A stretch of DNA of 64,000 nucleotides, taken from Nocardia asteroides (GTDB taxonomy: Bacteria; Actinomycetota; Actinomycetes; Mycobacteriales; Mycobacteriaceae). The notes under the pieces were generated by a model that had not been told where the DNA came from, made no database searches, and saw only the letters and a program-made list of their open reading frames with translations. The first letter of the stretch is position 1. Each line of letters begins with the position of its first letter. The DNA is taken from the NCBI RefSeq assembly GCF_900637185.1, contig NZ_LR134352.1, positions 1,116,001-1,180,000 of the forward strand, in the 5' to 3' direction. The position numbers were made by a program, and so were the translations under genes. Below are positions 40,739-48,970 of this stretch, piece by piece.

Positions 40739-41827
40739 TCAGCGGGCGGCGACGTTGCGGCGGGTGGCCCGAGAGTTGGTGGCGGAGTGCAGGATCTGGA
40801 GGAGGATGGCGTCGAAGGACTCGGAGTCCTCGATGTTGCTGAGGTGGCCGTGCGCCAGGACGTGGAAGTCGGCCAGGTGGCCGGTGCGGCGCAGGATGTC
40901 GACGATCGAGCGGGACATGCGCTGCGGGAGCAGGCGGTCCTGGGCGCCGGCGATGACCGTGGTGGGCACGGTCAGGTTGGCGGTGCCCGCCGACAGGTCC
41001 ATGTCGGCCATCGCGGCGGCGTGGCGGCCGCGCGCGAGCGGGCGGCAGGAGCGGATGATGCCGATCGCGAAGTCGACCTCGTCGGCGGTGGCCGCCGGGG
41101 TGAGGATGCGGTAGCGGAACAGCTGCTCGGTGAACCAGCCGCCGGGGATCGGCACCGGCGCGGTCAGCAGCGACTCGCTGAAGGGCTGCGGCATGCGCAC
41201 CGGCGCGCCGAGCACGGTCACCGGGTACTCGGCGAGGGTGAGCTGCTTGTTCAGCACCGGGAGCAGGTCGGTTTCCCCGCGGATGTCGGCGTTGGCCGTA
41301 TTGGCCAGCAGGACGGCGGCGGCGCGCTCGGACACCTGCTCGGGGTGGTGCTTGGCCCAGGCCTGGATGGTGAGACCACCCATGCTGTGCCCGGCCAGCA
41401 CGGCCTTCTCGCCCGGACGCAGCGTCGCGTCCAGGACAGTGGCGAGGTCGTCGGCGAGGGTGTGCTCGCTCGGGGCGACGGTGCCCAGCGTCGACTCGCC
41501 GTGGCCGCGCTGGTCGTAGCTGACCACGCGGTATTCGCCGGCGAAGGCGGTGATCTGCGGATTCCAGTATTCGATGCTGCACGCCCAGCCGTGGATGAGG
41601 ACCAGGGTGGGGGCGGTATCGGGGCCGTAGACGTGCACCCGCAGGTCGGCGCCGTCGGCGGTGGTCACCGGGACGACCTGGTGCGCCACAGCGGGGGCGT
41701 TGAGTTTCGCGGTCGCGAAACTGCGGGTACGCAGTCCGGCACGGAACTGTGCGGTCAGTACGCCGGTCTCGAACTGCGAGACCAGGGATCGCGCTGCCGC
41801 GAGCGTCATCATCGACTTCGCAAGCAT
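40739..41827 (-). CDS. Alpha/beta hydrolase
   Basis: A 362-residue alpha/beta-hydrolase. LVLIHGWACSIEYWNPQ forms the oxyanion loop, the nucleophilic serine is in LAGHSMGGLTIQAW, and an acidic residue in VIAGAQDRLLP and a histidine in VLAHGHLSNIEDSE complete the triad. The N-terminal 60 residues are amphipathic and may associate with membranes. The substrate cannot be inferred; esterase or lipase is likeliest. ATG 41827 is preferred (AAAGGAG just upstream) over an earlier in-frame start. It is divergent from the DUF2752 gene. Confidence 0.82.
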   Translation of the reverse strand: MLAKSMMTLAAARSLVSQFETGVLTAQFRAGLRTRSFATAKLNAPAVAHQVVPVTTADGADLRVHVYGPDTAPTLVLIHGWACSIEYWNPQITAFAGEYRVVSYDQRGHGESTLGTVAPSEHTLADDLATVLDATLRPGEKAVLAGHSMGGLTIQAWAKHHPEQVSERAAAVLLANTANADIRGETDLLPVLNKQLTLAEYPVTVLGAPVRMPQPFSESLLTAPVPIPGGWFTEQLFRYRILTPAATADEVDFAIGIIRSCRPLARGRHAAAMADMDLSAGTANLTVPTTVIAGAQDRLLPQRMSRSIVDILRRTGHLADFHVLAHGHLSNIEDSESFDAILLQILHSATNSRATRRNVAAR

Positions 41828-41898
41828 GTCGGCACTCCTTTGTGTCGTAGGCCACCGTACAGTGCGAGCTGGGGTGCTAGCTAGTGTTAGCGGGTCAC

Positions 41899-41928
41899 AG
41901 TGTCCCATTTGTTGTGAACTGGGTCACT
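41899..41928. promoter_or_regulatory. Possible operator in the divergent hydrolase/DUF2752 region
   Basis: AGTGTCCCA (41899-41907) and TGGGTCACT (41920-41928) form an inverted repeat matching at eight of nine positions with a 12-base spacer. It lies about 70 bases before the hydrolase start. Binding by a TetR- or GntR-type regulator is conceivable; none is encoded adjacent. Confidence 0.35.
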
Positions 41929-42035
41929 GGCCGAGCCGACATAGTGAGATCGCCCGAAAACGCCGGAAAATTACAGCGTGGCGGTGGGATTCGTGGGTGC
42001 TGGCGGCCTCGGGCGGGCACGGTTACCGTAGGAGC

Positions 42036-42494
42036 GTGGACAGCTCGCCCGTCGCCGCCTTCGCCGGTGCTCCGAACCCCGAGCCGGTGCGACCGGCCTG
42101 GCAGCGGTTCGCGCCGCCGCTGATCGCGGCCGGCCTCGGCGTCGGCACGCTGGCGCTGCTGCATTTCCGCGATCCGCACGTCGAGGGCTCCTACGGGCTG
42201 TGCCCGGTGTACGCGCTGTTCGGGGTGTACTGCCCCGGCTGCGGCGGCATGCGGGCCATGCACAACCTCACCGACGGCCGGATCCTGGACTCGCTGCACA
42301 GCAATGTGCTGGTGTTGCCGCTGGTCGTGGCGTTCGCGGTGTTCGTCGTCGACTGGGTGCTGCGGGCGCGGCGGGGCGAACGCTGGCGCCTGCCGGGGCT
42401 CAGTCCGGTGCTGGTGTGGTCGTTCTTCGGGTTGCTCGGGGTGTTCACGGTGTTGCGCAACACGCCGTGGGGAACGTGGCTCACCCCCGTCTGA
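42036..42494 (+). CDS. DUF2752 membrane protein
   Basis: A 152-residue protein with three to four transmembrane helices and the DUF2752 signature YCPGCGGMRAMHNLTDG. The C-x-x-C motif lies at a membrane boundary and may bind metal or form a disulfide; function is unknown. Helices include LIAAGLGVGTLALLHF, VLVLPLVVAFAVFVVDWVL and VLVWSFFGLLGVFTVL. The GTG at 42036 follows GTAGGAGC closely; an earlier in-frame GTG near 41997 is possible. The small gene at 42533 follows by 38 bases. Confidence 0.78.
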   Translation: MDSSPVAAFAGAPNPEPVRPAWQRFAPPLIAAGLGVGTLALLHFRDPHVEGSYGLCPVYALFGVYCPGCGGMRAMHNLTDGRILDSLHSNVLVLPLVVAFAVFVVDWVLRARRGERWRLPGLSPVLVWSFFGLLGVFTVLRNTPWGTWLTPV

Positions 42495-42532
42495 TACTGG
42501 TGCGCCCGCCGATCGGCGGGCAATCTGGAGGT

Positions 42533-42718
42533 ATGCGCGATTCACTGAAGGATCGAGTCCGACAGAAGTTGATGCGTCGGCTCGCCGAGGACGGCCCCGA
42601 CCCGGAACAGGACGACTCCCGCAGCATCTCGGTGGCCGACGACCTCGAGGCGCTCGAGATGGTGCCCTCCGACGACCCGCTCGTCGAGGAGCTCGCCCAG
42701 CGCTACCTGGTGTTCTGA
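42533..42718 (+). CDS. Small acidic protein (61 residues)
   Basis: Product MRDSLKDRVRQKLMRRLAED, then an acidic, disordered middle and the end DPLVEELAQRYLVF. GGAGG lies only one base before the ATG, an unusually short spacing. High GC3 supports coding. No family is recognised. Its last 16 bases overlap the 3' end of the convergent M1 aminopeptidase gene, so the two coding sequences share DNA antisense to each other. Confidence 0.6.
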   Translation: MRDSLKDRVRQKLMRRLAEDGPDPEQDDSRSISVADDLEALEMVPSDDPLVEELAQRYLVF

Positions 42719-44058
42719 TGCCCCTGCCCGCCCAGCGGCGGTAGCTGCGGCAACTGCTTGGCCCCGAGCCAGATCGCGAACAACCCGCGCAGTGGCGCCA
42801 CGCTGTAATGGCCTGCCAGATCGACGAATTCCTCGGTGGTCACCGAGGCATGGCGGTAGCGCGCGGTCCATTCGCGGATCAGCTGGAAGAACAGGTGATC
42901 GCGCAGCTCCAGGCGCAGGGCGTGCAGGGTGAGCGCGCCGCGCTTGTAGACGCGGTCGTCGAACATGTCCTTGGGGCCCGGATCGCCGACGATGATGTCC
43001 TGCGGCTGGCGGGCCAGGTTGGTGCGCGCGGCCCTGGCCAGCTGATCGGCGGTCGGGCCGCCCGCGGCCTCGGACCAGAGCCATTCGGCGTAGCAGGCGA
43101 AGCCCTCGTGCAGCCAGATGTCACGCCACTGCTTCAAGGTGAGGCTGTTGCCGAACCACTGGTGCGCCAGCTCGTGCGCGACCAGTCGTTCCGAACCGCG
43201 TTTGCCGTCGCAGTGATTGGCGCCGAACACCGAGATGCCCTGCGCCTCGATCGGGATGTCGAGGTCGTCGTCGGTGACGACCACGGTGTAGCTCTCGAAC
43301 GGGTACGGGCCGAACCTGTCGGTGAACAGGGCCATCATCTCGGGCTGACGGGCGAAGTCGTGGTCGAAGTTCGCGCGCAGCCGCGGCGGGACGACGGCCT
43401 GCATCGGCACCGGTTCGCCGGGCGCGCCGATCCGGTGCTTGCGGTAGTTGCCGATCTGGATCGTCGCCAGGTAGCTCGCCATCGGTTCCGGCGCCTCGTA
43501 GACCCAGGTGGTCTGGCTGGCCTTGGCCTGCTTGCGGACCAGGGTGCCGTTGGCGACGGCGTAGAACGGGCTGTCGGTGGTGATCGAGATTCGGTAGGAC
43601 GCTTTGGAACTCGGGTGGTCGTCGCACGGGAACCAGGAGGCGGCGCCGTTGGGCTGACTGGCCACCAGCGCGCCCTCGGTGAGTTCCTCCCAGCCCACCT
43701 CGCCCCACGGACCGCGCACCGGCTTGGGTGTGCCCGCGTAGTGGACGGTGATCTCGAGGACGCCGCCGGCCGGGATCTTCTGCGCCGGGGTGACGGCGAG
43801 TTTGCCCTGCTGATGGGCGAACTTCGCCGCCTTGGCCCCGTTGACGAACACCTTCGACACGGTCAGCGCCTGCGCCAGGTCGAGGGTGAACCAGGCCCGC
43901 ACCGTGGTGGTGACCGCGATGATCACCGCGCGCCCGGCCAGCCGGTTGCTCGCGGGTTTGTAGGCCAGTTCCAGCTCGTACCTGGACACGCGGTAGCCGC
44001 GGTTGCCGTTCTGCGGCAGGTAGGAGTCGATCGGGTCCTCGTAGAACTTGCTCCGCAT
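42703..44058 (-). CDS. M1-family zinc aminopeptidase, probable partner of the Pls-like NRPS
   Basis: A 451-residue gluzincin. The zinc site is H295-E-L-A-H299 with the third ligand Glu318 in LHEGFA. The exopeptidase motif usually written GxMEN is replaced by EAQGISVFG, as in other short actinobacterial M1 proteins. It lacks the long C-terminal helical domain of PepN, so it is a reduced M1 enzyme of two to three domains. No signal peptide is visible. Its ATG overlaps the stop of the upstream NRPS-like gene by one base (TGATG), giving translational coupling. In Streptomyces albulus a zinc aminopeptidase (Pld) degrades epsilon-poly-lysine made by Pls, so hydrolysis of the neighbour's product is the leading hypothesis. 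Confidence 0.87.
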   Translation of the reverse strand: MRSKFYEDPIDSYLPQNGNRGYRVSRYELELAYKPASNRLAGRAVIIAVTTTVRAWFTLDLAQALTVSKVFVNGAKAAKFAHQQGKLAVTPAQKIPAGGVLEITVHYAGTPKPVRGPWGEVGWEELTEGALVASQPNGAASWFPCDDHPSSKASYRISITTDSPFYAVANGTLVRKQAKASQTTWVYEAPEPMASYLATIQIGNYRKHRIGAPGEPVPMQAVVPPRLRANFDHDFARQPEMMALFTDRFGPYPFESYTVVVTDDDLDIPIEAQGISVFGANHCDGKRGSERLVAHELAHQWFGNSLTLKQWRDIWLHEGFACYAEWLWSEAAGGPTADQLARAARTNLARQPQDIIVGDPGPKDMFDDRVYKRGALTLHALRLELRDHLFFQLIREWTARYRHASVTTEEFVDLAGHYSVAPLRGLFAIWLGAKQLPQLPPLGGQGHQNTR

Positions 44059-47000
44059 CAGGCGGCTCCGCGCTGCCTCGACTCCGAGGTCGAGGCGGTG
44101 CCGGTCCACGGTGAGATGGGGTTGCCCCACCAGCGGGTCGACGGCGGGACCACGTCACCGCGCATCACCAGCGACGCCGGGCCGATGGTGGCGCCCGCGC
44201 CGATGTGCGCGGCGGGCAGGGCGACACAGTGCGGTCCGAGGGTGGCGCCCGCGTCCAGCGTCACCGTGTCCATGGACATGATGCGGTCGTGGAACAGGTG
44301 GGTCTGCACCACGCAGCCGCGTTCCACGGTCGCGCCGTCACCGAGTGTCACCAGGTCAGCCTCCGGAAGCCAATAGGACTCGCACCATACCCCGCGGCCG
44401 ATCTTGGCGCCGAGTCCGCGCAGCCACAGATTCATCACAGGTGTACCCGTGGCGGCGCGGGCGAACCAGGGTGCCGCGACGGTCTCGACGAAGGCGTCCG
44501 ACACCTCGTTGCGCCACACGAACGAGCTCCACAGCGGATGCTCGACGGCGCGAATCCGCCCCACCAGCAACCACTTCGCGGCCACCGCGATCGCACCGGC
44601 CACCGCGCCCGCGGCCATCAGCACCACGCCCGAGAGCAGCGCGGCGACCAGGTAGTCCGAGTGCTGGGCGATGAGGGCCAGCGTGAACAGCACGCCGAGG
44701 CCGATCGCGAAGGTCACCATCACCGGGATCAGCCGGCAGGTCTCGACGAAGGCGCGGGCCAGCTTCAGCCGCAGCGGCGGGTCGAACGTGCGTGAGGTGT
44801 CGCTGGGTTCGGCCGCGCGCCGCAGCCGCACCGGCGGGCTGCCCAGCCAGGACGACCCCGCCTTGGCCTTGCTCGGCGCCGCCGACAGCACCGCGACCAG
44901 GCCGTTCTTGGGCACCCGTCGCCCGGGCGCGGTCATCCCGGAGTTGCCGAGGAAGGCGCGCTTGCCGACCTTGGCCTCGCCGATGCGCAGCCAGCCGCCG
45001 CCGAGTTCGTAGCTGGCGATCATGGTGTCGTCGGCCAGGAACGCGCCGTCGGCGACCACCGTGAACTTGGGCAGCAGCAGCACGGTCGACGCTTCGACGT
45101 TCTTGCCGACGCGGGCGCCGAGCAGGCGCAGCCACAGCGGGGTGAGCAGGCTGGCGTAGAGCGGGAACAGGAAGGTGCGCGCGGAGTCGAGCAGCCGCTC
45201 GGTGGCCCACACCTGCCAGCCGGTGCGGCTGCGCACCGGGTGGTAGCCCTCGCGCAGCCCGATGCCGAGCAGGCGCACGGCGATCACGGTGGCCGCGGCG
45301 TACACGGCCAGGCTGAGCAGCGTCGCGACCGGCAGGATGGCGAAACCACGCAGCGCGGCGGCCCCGATGGTGGTCTCCTCGCGGACCCACCAGGCGATGA
45401 AGGTGCCGCCGACGGCCAGCCCGAGGACCGGCATGGCGGCCAGCGCCATCGAGGACAGGCCGAACACCAGCAGCCAGTGACTGGCCCGTTCGGGCGCGTG
45501 GTCGGGCCAGCGGCGCTGGGCCTTGCCCGCCTTGGTCGCGGGCGATCCCGCCCATTCCTGCTCGGCCTTGACCTTGCCGGAGACCGCGGAACCGGGCGCG
45601 ATCTCGGCCTTCTTGCCGATCTTGGTGCCGGGCAACAGGATCGAGCGGGCGCCGATCACGGCGTCGTCGCCGACGGTGATGCCGCCGATGTGCACCAGGT
45701 CGCCGTCGACCCAGTAGCCGGACAGATCCACCTCGGGTTCCACGCTCGCCCCGTCGCCGAGTTCGAGCATCCCGGTGACCGGCGGCAGGGTGTGCAGATC
45801 GACGCCCTTGCCGATCTTCGCGCCGAGGGCCCGCGCGAACGGCACCATCAGCGGTGCGCCCGACAGGCTTTCGGCGCCGCTGGCCTCCGACATCCGCACC
45901 GCGGCCCACAGCCGCAGGTGCACCAGGGAGCCGCGCGGGTAGGTGCCCGGTTTCAGTCCGGCCAGCAGGATGCGTGCGCAGGCCACGCACAGCGTCATCC
46001 GGCCGAGCGGCGAGATGAAGACGACGAAGGCCAGCGCGATCCACCACCAGGACAGTCGCGGCAGCCACGGCAGCGAGCCGGACCAGCCCGCGATCGCCGA
46101 GACCACGGCCAGCCAGGTGACCCACTGCAACCCGGTCAGGGTGGTCAGCGGGATGGTGGCCAGCACCTGGGTGAGCTGGGCGCGCAGCGGTGTCGGCGCC
46201 ACCACCCGCGCGTCGACGGCCGCGACCGGCGCGCTGCCGTCGAGCAGCTGCACCAGCGAGCCGAGCCGCGGATGGTCGTAGAGGTCGGCGACGGTCACGT
46301 GCGGATACCGCTCGCGCAGCGCGCCCACCAGCTGTGCCGCCGCCAGCGAACCGCCACCGAGGTCGAAGAAGTCGGCGTCCAGATCGGTGGCTTCGGCGCC
46401 CAGGATCGCGTCCCAGAGCCCGGCCACCCAGGCCGCCGTACCGCCGAGACCGGATTCTGGCTGCTCCTCGGTACTCGGCAGGGGCCAGGGCAGGGCGTTG
46501 CGGTCGACCTTGCCGGAGGTGCGGGTCGGCAGGTCGGGCACGACCGCCAGCCGCGGGACCAGCGGAGCCGGAAGCTGTTCGGCCAGTAGCTTTCTGGCCT
46601 GCTTCAGGTCGATCTCGGAACCGGCCCCGGTGAGGTAACCGACCAGGATCTTGTTGCCCGCCTTGGTGGTCCGGATGGCGGCGGCCGCGCCGCTCACGCC
46701 GGGCAGATGCTGCAGGGCGTTGTCGATCTCGCCGAGCTCGATGCGCCTGCCGCCGATCTTGATCTGGTCGTCGGCGCGGCCGAGGAAGATCAGGCCCTGA
46801 CGGTCGTTGCGCACCAGATCGCCACTGCGGTAGGCGCGTTCCCAGCCCAGCGAGGGCAGTGGCGCGTACTTCTCGGCGTCCTTGGCCGCGTCCAGATAGC
46901 GGGCCAGGCCGACGCCGCCGATGACGAGCTCGCCGGTCTCGCCCTCGGGCACCGGGTTGCCCTGCGCGTCGACGACGGTCAGGTCCCAGCCGTCCAGCGG

Positions 47001-47981
47001 CAGGCCGATCCGGATCGGCATCGACCCGTCGAGCAGCGCGGCGCAGGCGACGACGGTGGCCTCGGTGGGGCCGTAGGTGTTCCAGACCTCGCGATCGCCG
47101 CCGGCCAGGCGTTCGGCCAGCTCCGGCGGGACGGCCTCGCCGCCGAAGATCAGCAGCCGGACCGACTCCAGCGCTTCGGCGGGCCAGGTCGCGGCCAGCG
47201 TCGGCACGGTGGAGACGATGCTGATCTCCCGGCGCATCAGCCACGGGCCCAGGTCGGCGCCGGTGCGGACCAGGTCGCGCGGGGCGGGGACCAGGCAGGC
47301 GCCGTGCCGCCAGGCCAGCCACATCTCCTCGCAGGAGGCGTCGAAGGCCACCGACAGCCCGGCCAGCACCCGGTCGCCCGGGCCGATCGGGGCGCGCTGC
47401 AGGAACAGCCTGGCCTCGGCGTCGACGAAGGCGGCGGCATTGCGGTGGGTGACCGCGACGCCCTTCGGGGTGCCGGTGGAACCGGAGGTGAAGATGATCC
47501 AGGCGTCGTCGGCGGGGGTCGGCAGGGTGTTCCAGTCCGAGGCGGGCGCGCGGCCCGCCGCGGTCGTGGCCGACTCGATGCCCGCGGCGGTGGCCAGCGC
47601 GCTCACCCTGGCCTCGCCGAAGACCAGCCTGGCTCGTTCGTCCGGGTCGTCGGCGTCGACGGGGACGTAGGCGGCGCCGCAGTAGAGCACGGCCAGGATC
47701 GTCACGTACAGCGCGGCGCTGCCCGAGGGCATCCGCACGCCGACCCGGTCGCCGGGGCGCACGCCCGCCGCGGTCAGCTCGGTCATCCGGGTCTCGATCG
47801 CGGCGATCAGCTCCATGTAGCTGAGCACGACGGTGCCGTCGTCGATCGCGGGTGCGTCGGGGTGGGCCAGCGCGGTGCTGGTGAGGATGTCCACCAGGGT
47901 GCGCGGCGGCGCGGCCAGGTCGGCGCGCAGCAGCGGGTCGCGTAACCGGCCAGCCGGGTCCTCAGTGTGTGGCTCGAGCAT
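44058..47981 (-). CDS. Pls-type membrane NRPS (adenylation, carrier, membrane and hexapeptide-repeat C-terminal domains)
   Basis: A 1307-residue protein. The adenylation domain (about 30-500) has FTSGSTGTPKG, NTYGPTEA, YRSGDL and TRTSGK491. The carrier domain has Ser545 in DLGGGSL. The rest has about six transmembrane segments separating three left-handed beta-helix acyltransferase-like modules, the TIGR02353-type layout of epsilon-poly-L-lysine synthetase, at nearly the same length (about 1319). There is no condensation or thioesterase domain. Specificity positions aligned by eye to GrsA are D214, A215, E218, S257, I278, G280, T302, V310, V311 and K491 (DAESIGTVVK), close to the lysine code of bacitracin synthetase as I recall it. 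ATG 47981 follows GAGGTG; ATG 48002 is an alternative. The product is not known. Confidence 0.88.
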   Translation of the reverse strand: MLEPHTEDPAGRLRDPLLRADLAAPPRTLVDILTSTALAHPDAPAIDDGTVVLSYMELIAAIETRMTELTAAGVRPGDRVGVRMPSGSAALYVTILAVLYCGAAYVPVDADDPDERARLVFGEARVSALATAAGIESATTAAGRAPASDWNTLPTPADDAWIIFTSGSTGTPKGVAVTHRNAAAFVDAEARLFLQRAPIGPGDRVLAGLSVAFDASCEEMWLAWRHGACLVPAPRDLVRTGADLGPWLMRREISIVSTVPTLAATWPAEALESVRLLIFGGEAVPPELAERLAGGDREVWNTYGPTEATVVACAALLDGSMPIRIGLPLDGWDLTVVDAQGNPVPEGETGELVIGGVGLARYLDAAKDAEKYAPLPSLGWERAYRSGDLVRNDRQGLIFLGRADDQIKIGGRRIELGEIDNALQHLPGVSGAAAAIRTTKAGNKILVGYLTGAGSEIDLKQARKLLAEQLPAPLVPRLAVVPDLPTRTSGKVDRNALPWPLPSTEEQPESGLGGTAAWVAGLWDAILGAEATDLDADFFDLGGGSLAAAQLVGALRERYPHVTVADLYDHPRLGSLVQLLDGSAPVAAVDARVVAPTPLRAQLTQVLATIPLTTLTGLQWVTWLAVVSAIAGWSGSLPWLPRLSWWWIALAFVVFISPLGRMTLCVACARILLAGLKPGTYPRGSLVHLRLWAAVRMSEASGAESLSGAPLMVPFARALGAKIGKGVDLHTLPPVTGMLELGDGASVEPEVDLSGYWVDGDLVHIGGITVGDDAVIGARSILLPGTKIGKKAEIAPGSAVSGKVKAEQEWAGSPATKAGKAQRRWPDHAPERASHWLLVFGLSSMALAAMPVLGLAVGGTFIAWWVREETTIGAAALRGFAILPVATLLSLAVYAAATVIAVRLLGIGLREGYHPVRSRTGWQVWATERLLDSARTFLFPLYASLLTPLWLRLLGARVGKNVEASTVLLLPKFTVVADGAFLADDTMIASYELGGGWLRIGEAKVGKRAFLGNSGMTAPGRRVPKNGLVAVLSAAPSKAKAGSSWLGSPPVRLRRAAEPSDTSRTFDPPLRLKLARAFVETCRLIPVMVTFAIGLGVLFTLALIAQHSDYLVAALLSGVVLMAAGAVAGAIAVAAKWLLVGRIRAVEHPLWSSFVWRNEVSDAFVETVAAPWFARAATGTPVMNLWLRGLGAKIGRGVWCESYWLPEADLVTLGDGATVERGCVVQTHLFHDRIMSMDTVTLDAGATLGPHCVALPAAHIGAGATIGPASLVMRGDVVPPSTRWWGNPISPWTGTASTSESRQRGAA

Positions 47982-48134
47982 GGCGCTCAGTCCACCTCTC
48001 ATCGGTCGACCCCCATCGGTGTCTGTTGTTTCACGGTCGGGTTACCGGAGGGCAAACAGGATGGTCACCAGATGCCAACGGTACTCGGAGCGGGTGTGAC
48101 CGGGCGGCAGCGCGACGCGCGCCGCCCGGGAAGA

Positions 48135-48569
48135 TCACGCGGGCGGGTCCGGTGGCTCGCCCAGCGCGGTGAGTGCGAGCCGGTGCAGTGTGGCCTGCTC
48201 CTCGGTGTCGAGCCGGTCCAGCACCCGCGCGGTGGCGTCGGCGATGAGCTTGTCGGTGCGCTTGCACTGCTTGCGCCCGGCCTCGGTGATCCGCAGCCGG
48301 TACTTGCGCCGGTCCTTGCCGTCGCGGGTGCGTTCGACCAGGTCGGCGCGTTCGAGAGCGTCGATCAGGCGGACGACCTCGCTCCGGTCGATGCCGAGCG
48401 CCTCGCCGACCTTCTTCTGGGTCAGGTCGGCGTTCTCGGCGATGAAGGTGAGCACCCAGTGATCACGCAGCGGCACGTCGATCTCCGCGTGCAGTGCCTT
48501 GGTGAGCCGTCCGAGCGCGTACACCGGGTAGCGCGGCAGGCCGCGGACCGAGTTCGAGTTCGAGGACAT
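48135..48569 (-). CDS. MarR-family transcriptional regulator
   Basis: A 144-residue winged-helix regulator. The DNA-binding part is LTQKKVGEALGIDRSEVVRL followed by IDALERADLVERTRDGKDRR, the MarR wing signature. ATG 48569 is preferred (AGGGTGG upstream); GTG 48578 is an alternative start. It lies 153 bases upstream of, and in the same direction as, the Pls-like gene, so it may control that operon, though a separate promoter is equally possible. It is divergent from the SAM-IV-controlled gene, whose leader begins about 240 bases away. Confidence 0.85.
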   Translation of the reverse strand: MSSNSNSVRGLPRYPVYALGRLTKALHAEIDVPLRDHWVLTFIAENADLTQKKVGEALGIDRSEVVRLIDALERADLVERTRDGKDRRKYRLRITEAGRKQCKRTDKLIADATARVLDRLDTEEQATLHRLALTALGEPPDPPA

Positions 48570-48770
48570 GCGAGCCACCCTAACAAATAGTGGGGGAACT
48601 CAATCATTTGGGTGTTCCACCATGGGGTGTGTAGATGGTTGCGCGGTACCGCTACCTGCGGCAATTCACAGGCAATCGGGTGCTGGTGCGGGCGTGTCGC
48701 TTTCGCCCGGTACGCGGGTTCCGGTGCGGTGTCGGGCGGTGGCGCGCGACCCGACGTGTCGCGTGAATGG

Positions 48771-48799
48771 TTGACAGCGCGCCGGATGGTCTGTCACTC
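48771..48799 (+). promoter_or_regulatory. Predicted promoter of the riboswitch-controlled transcript
   Basis: TTGACA at 48771-48776 is a perfect -35. CACTCT at 48795-48800 is a weak -10 at 18-base spacing. Transcription would start near 48807, right at the first base-paired element of the riboswitch. Confidence 0.5.
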
Positions 48800-48807
48800 T
48801 CGAATCA

Positions 48808-48925
48808 GGTCACGAGTACCAGCGACAAGCCCCGGCTAGCTGGTCGGCAACCCTCCTCCGCGGTGGGGTGCTCCGGGTGACGACCAGGCCGCCGTCCGCA
48901 GTGGGCGCGGCAAGCGCGGACTCGC
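48808..48925 (+). promoter_or_regulatory. SAM-IV-type riboswitch
   Basis: The leader has the SAM-I/IV core: GGTCACGAGTACCAGCG, then CAAGCCCCGGCTAGCTGG and TCGGCAACCCTCC, followed by CGCGGTGGGGTGCTCCGGG and TGACGACC, which closes the first helix. The extra pseudoknot-forming hairpin region after the core (GCCGTCCGCAGTGGGCGCGG) and the absence of SAM-I's P4 point to SAM-IV, a class confined to Actinobacteria. It would lower expression of the downstream PLP enzyme when S-adenosylmethionine is plentiful. The 3' boundary is approximate. Confidence 0.9.
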
Positions 48926-48970
48926 AGCACCCTTTTCGGGATCGAGTCCCTGAGCCGACGGGATTTCCTG

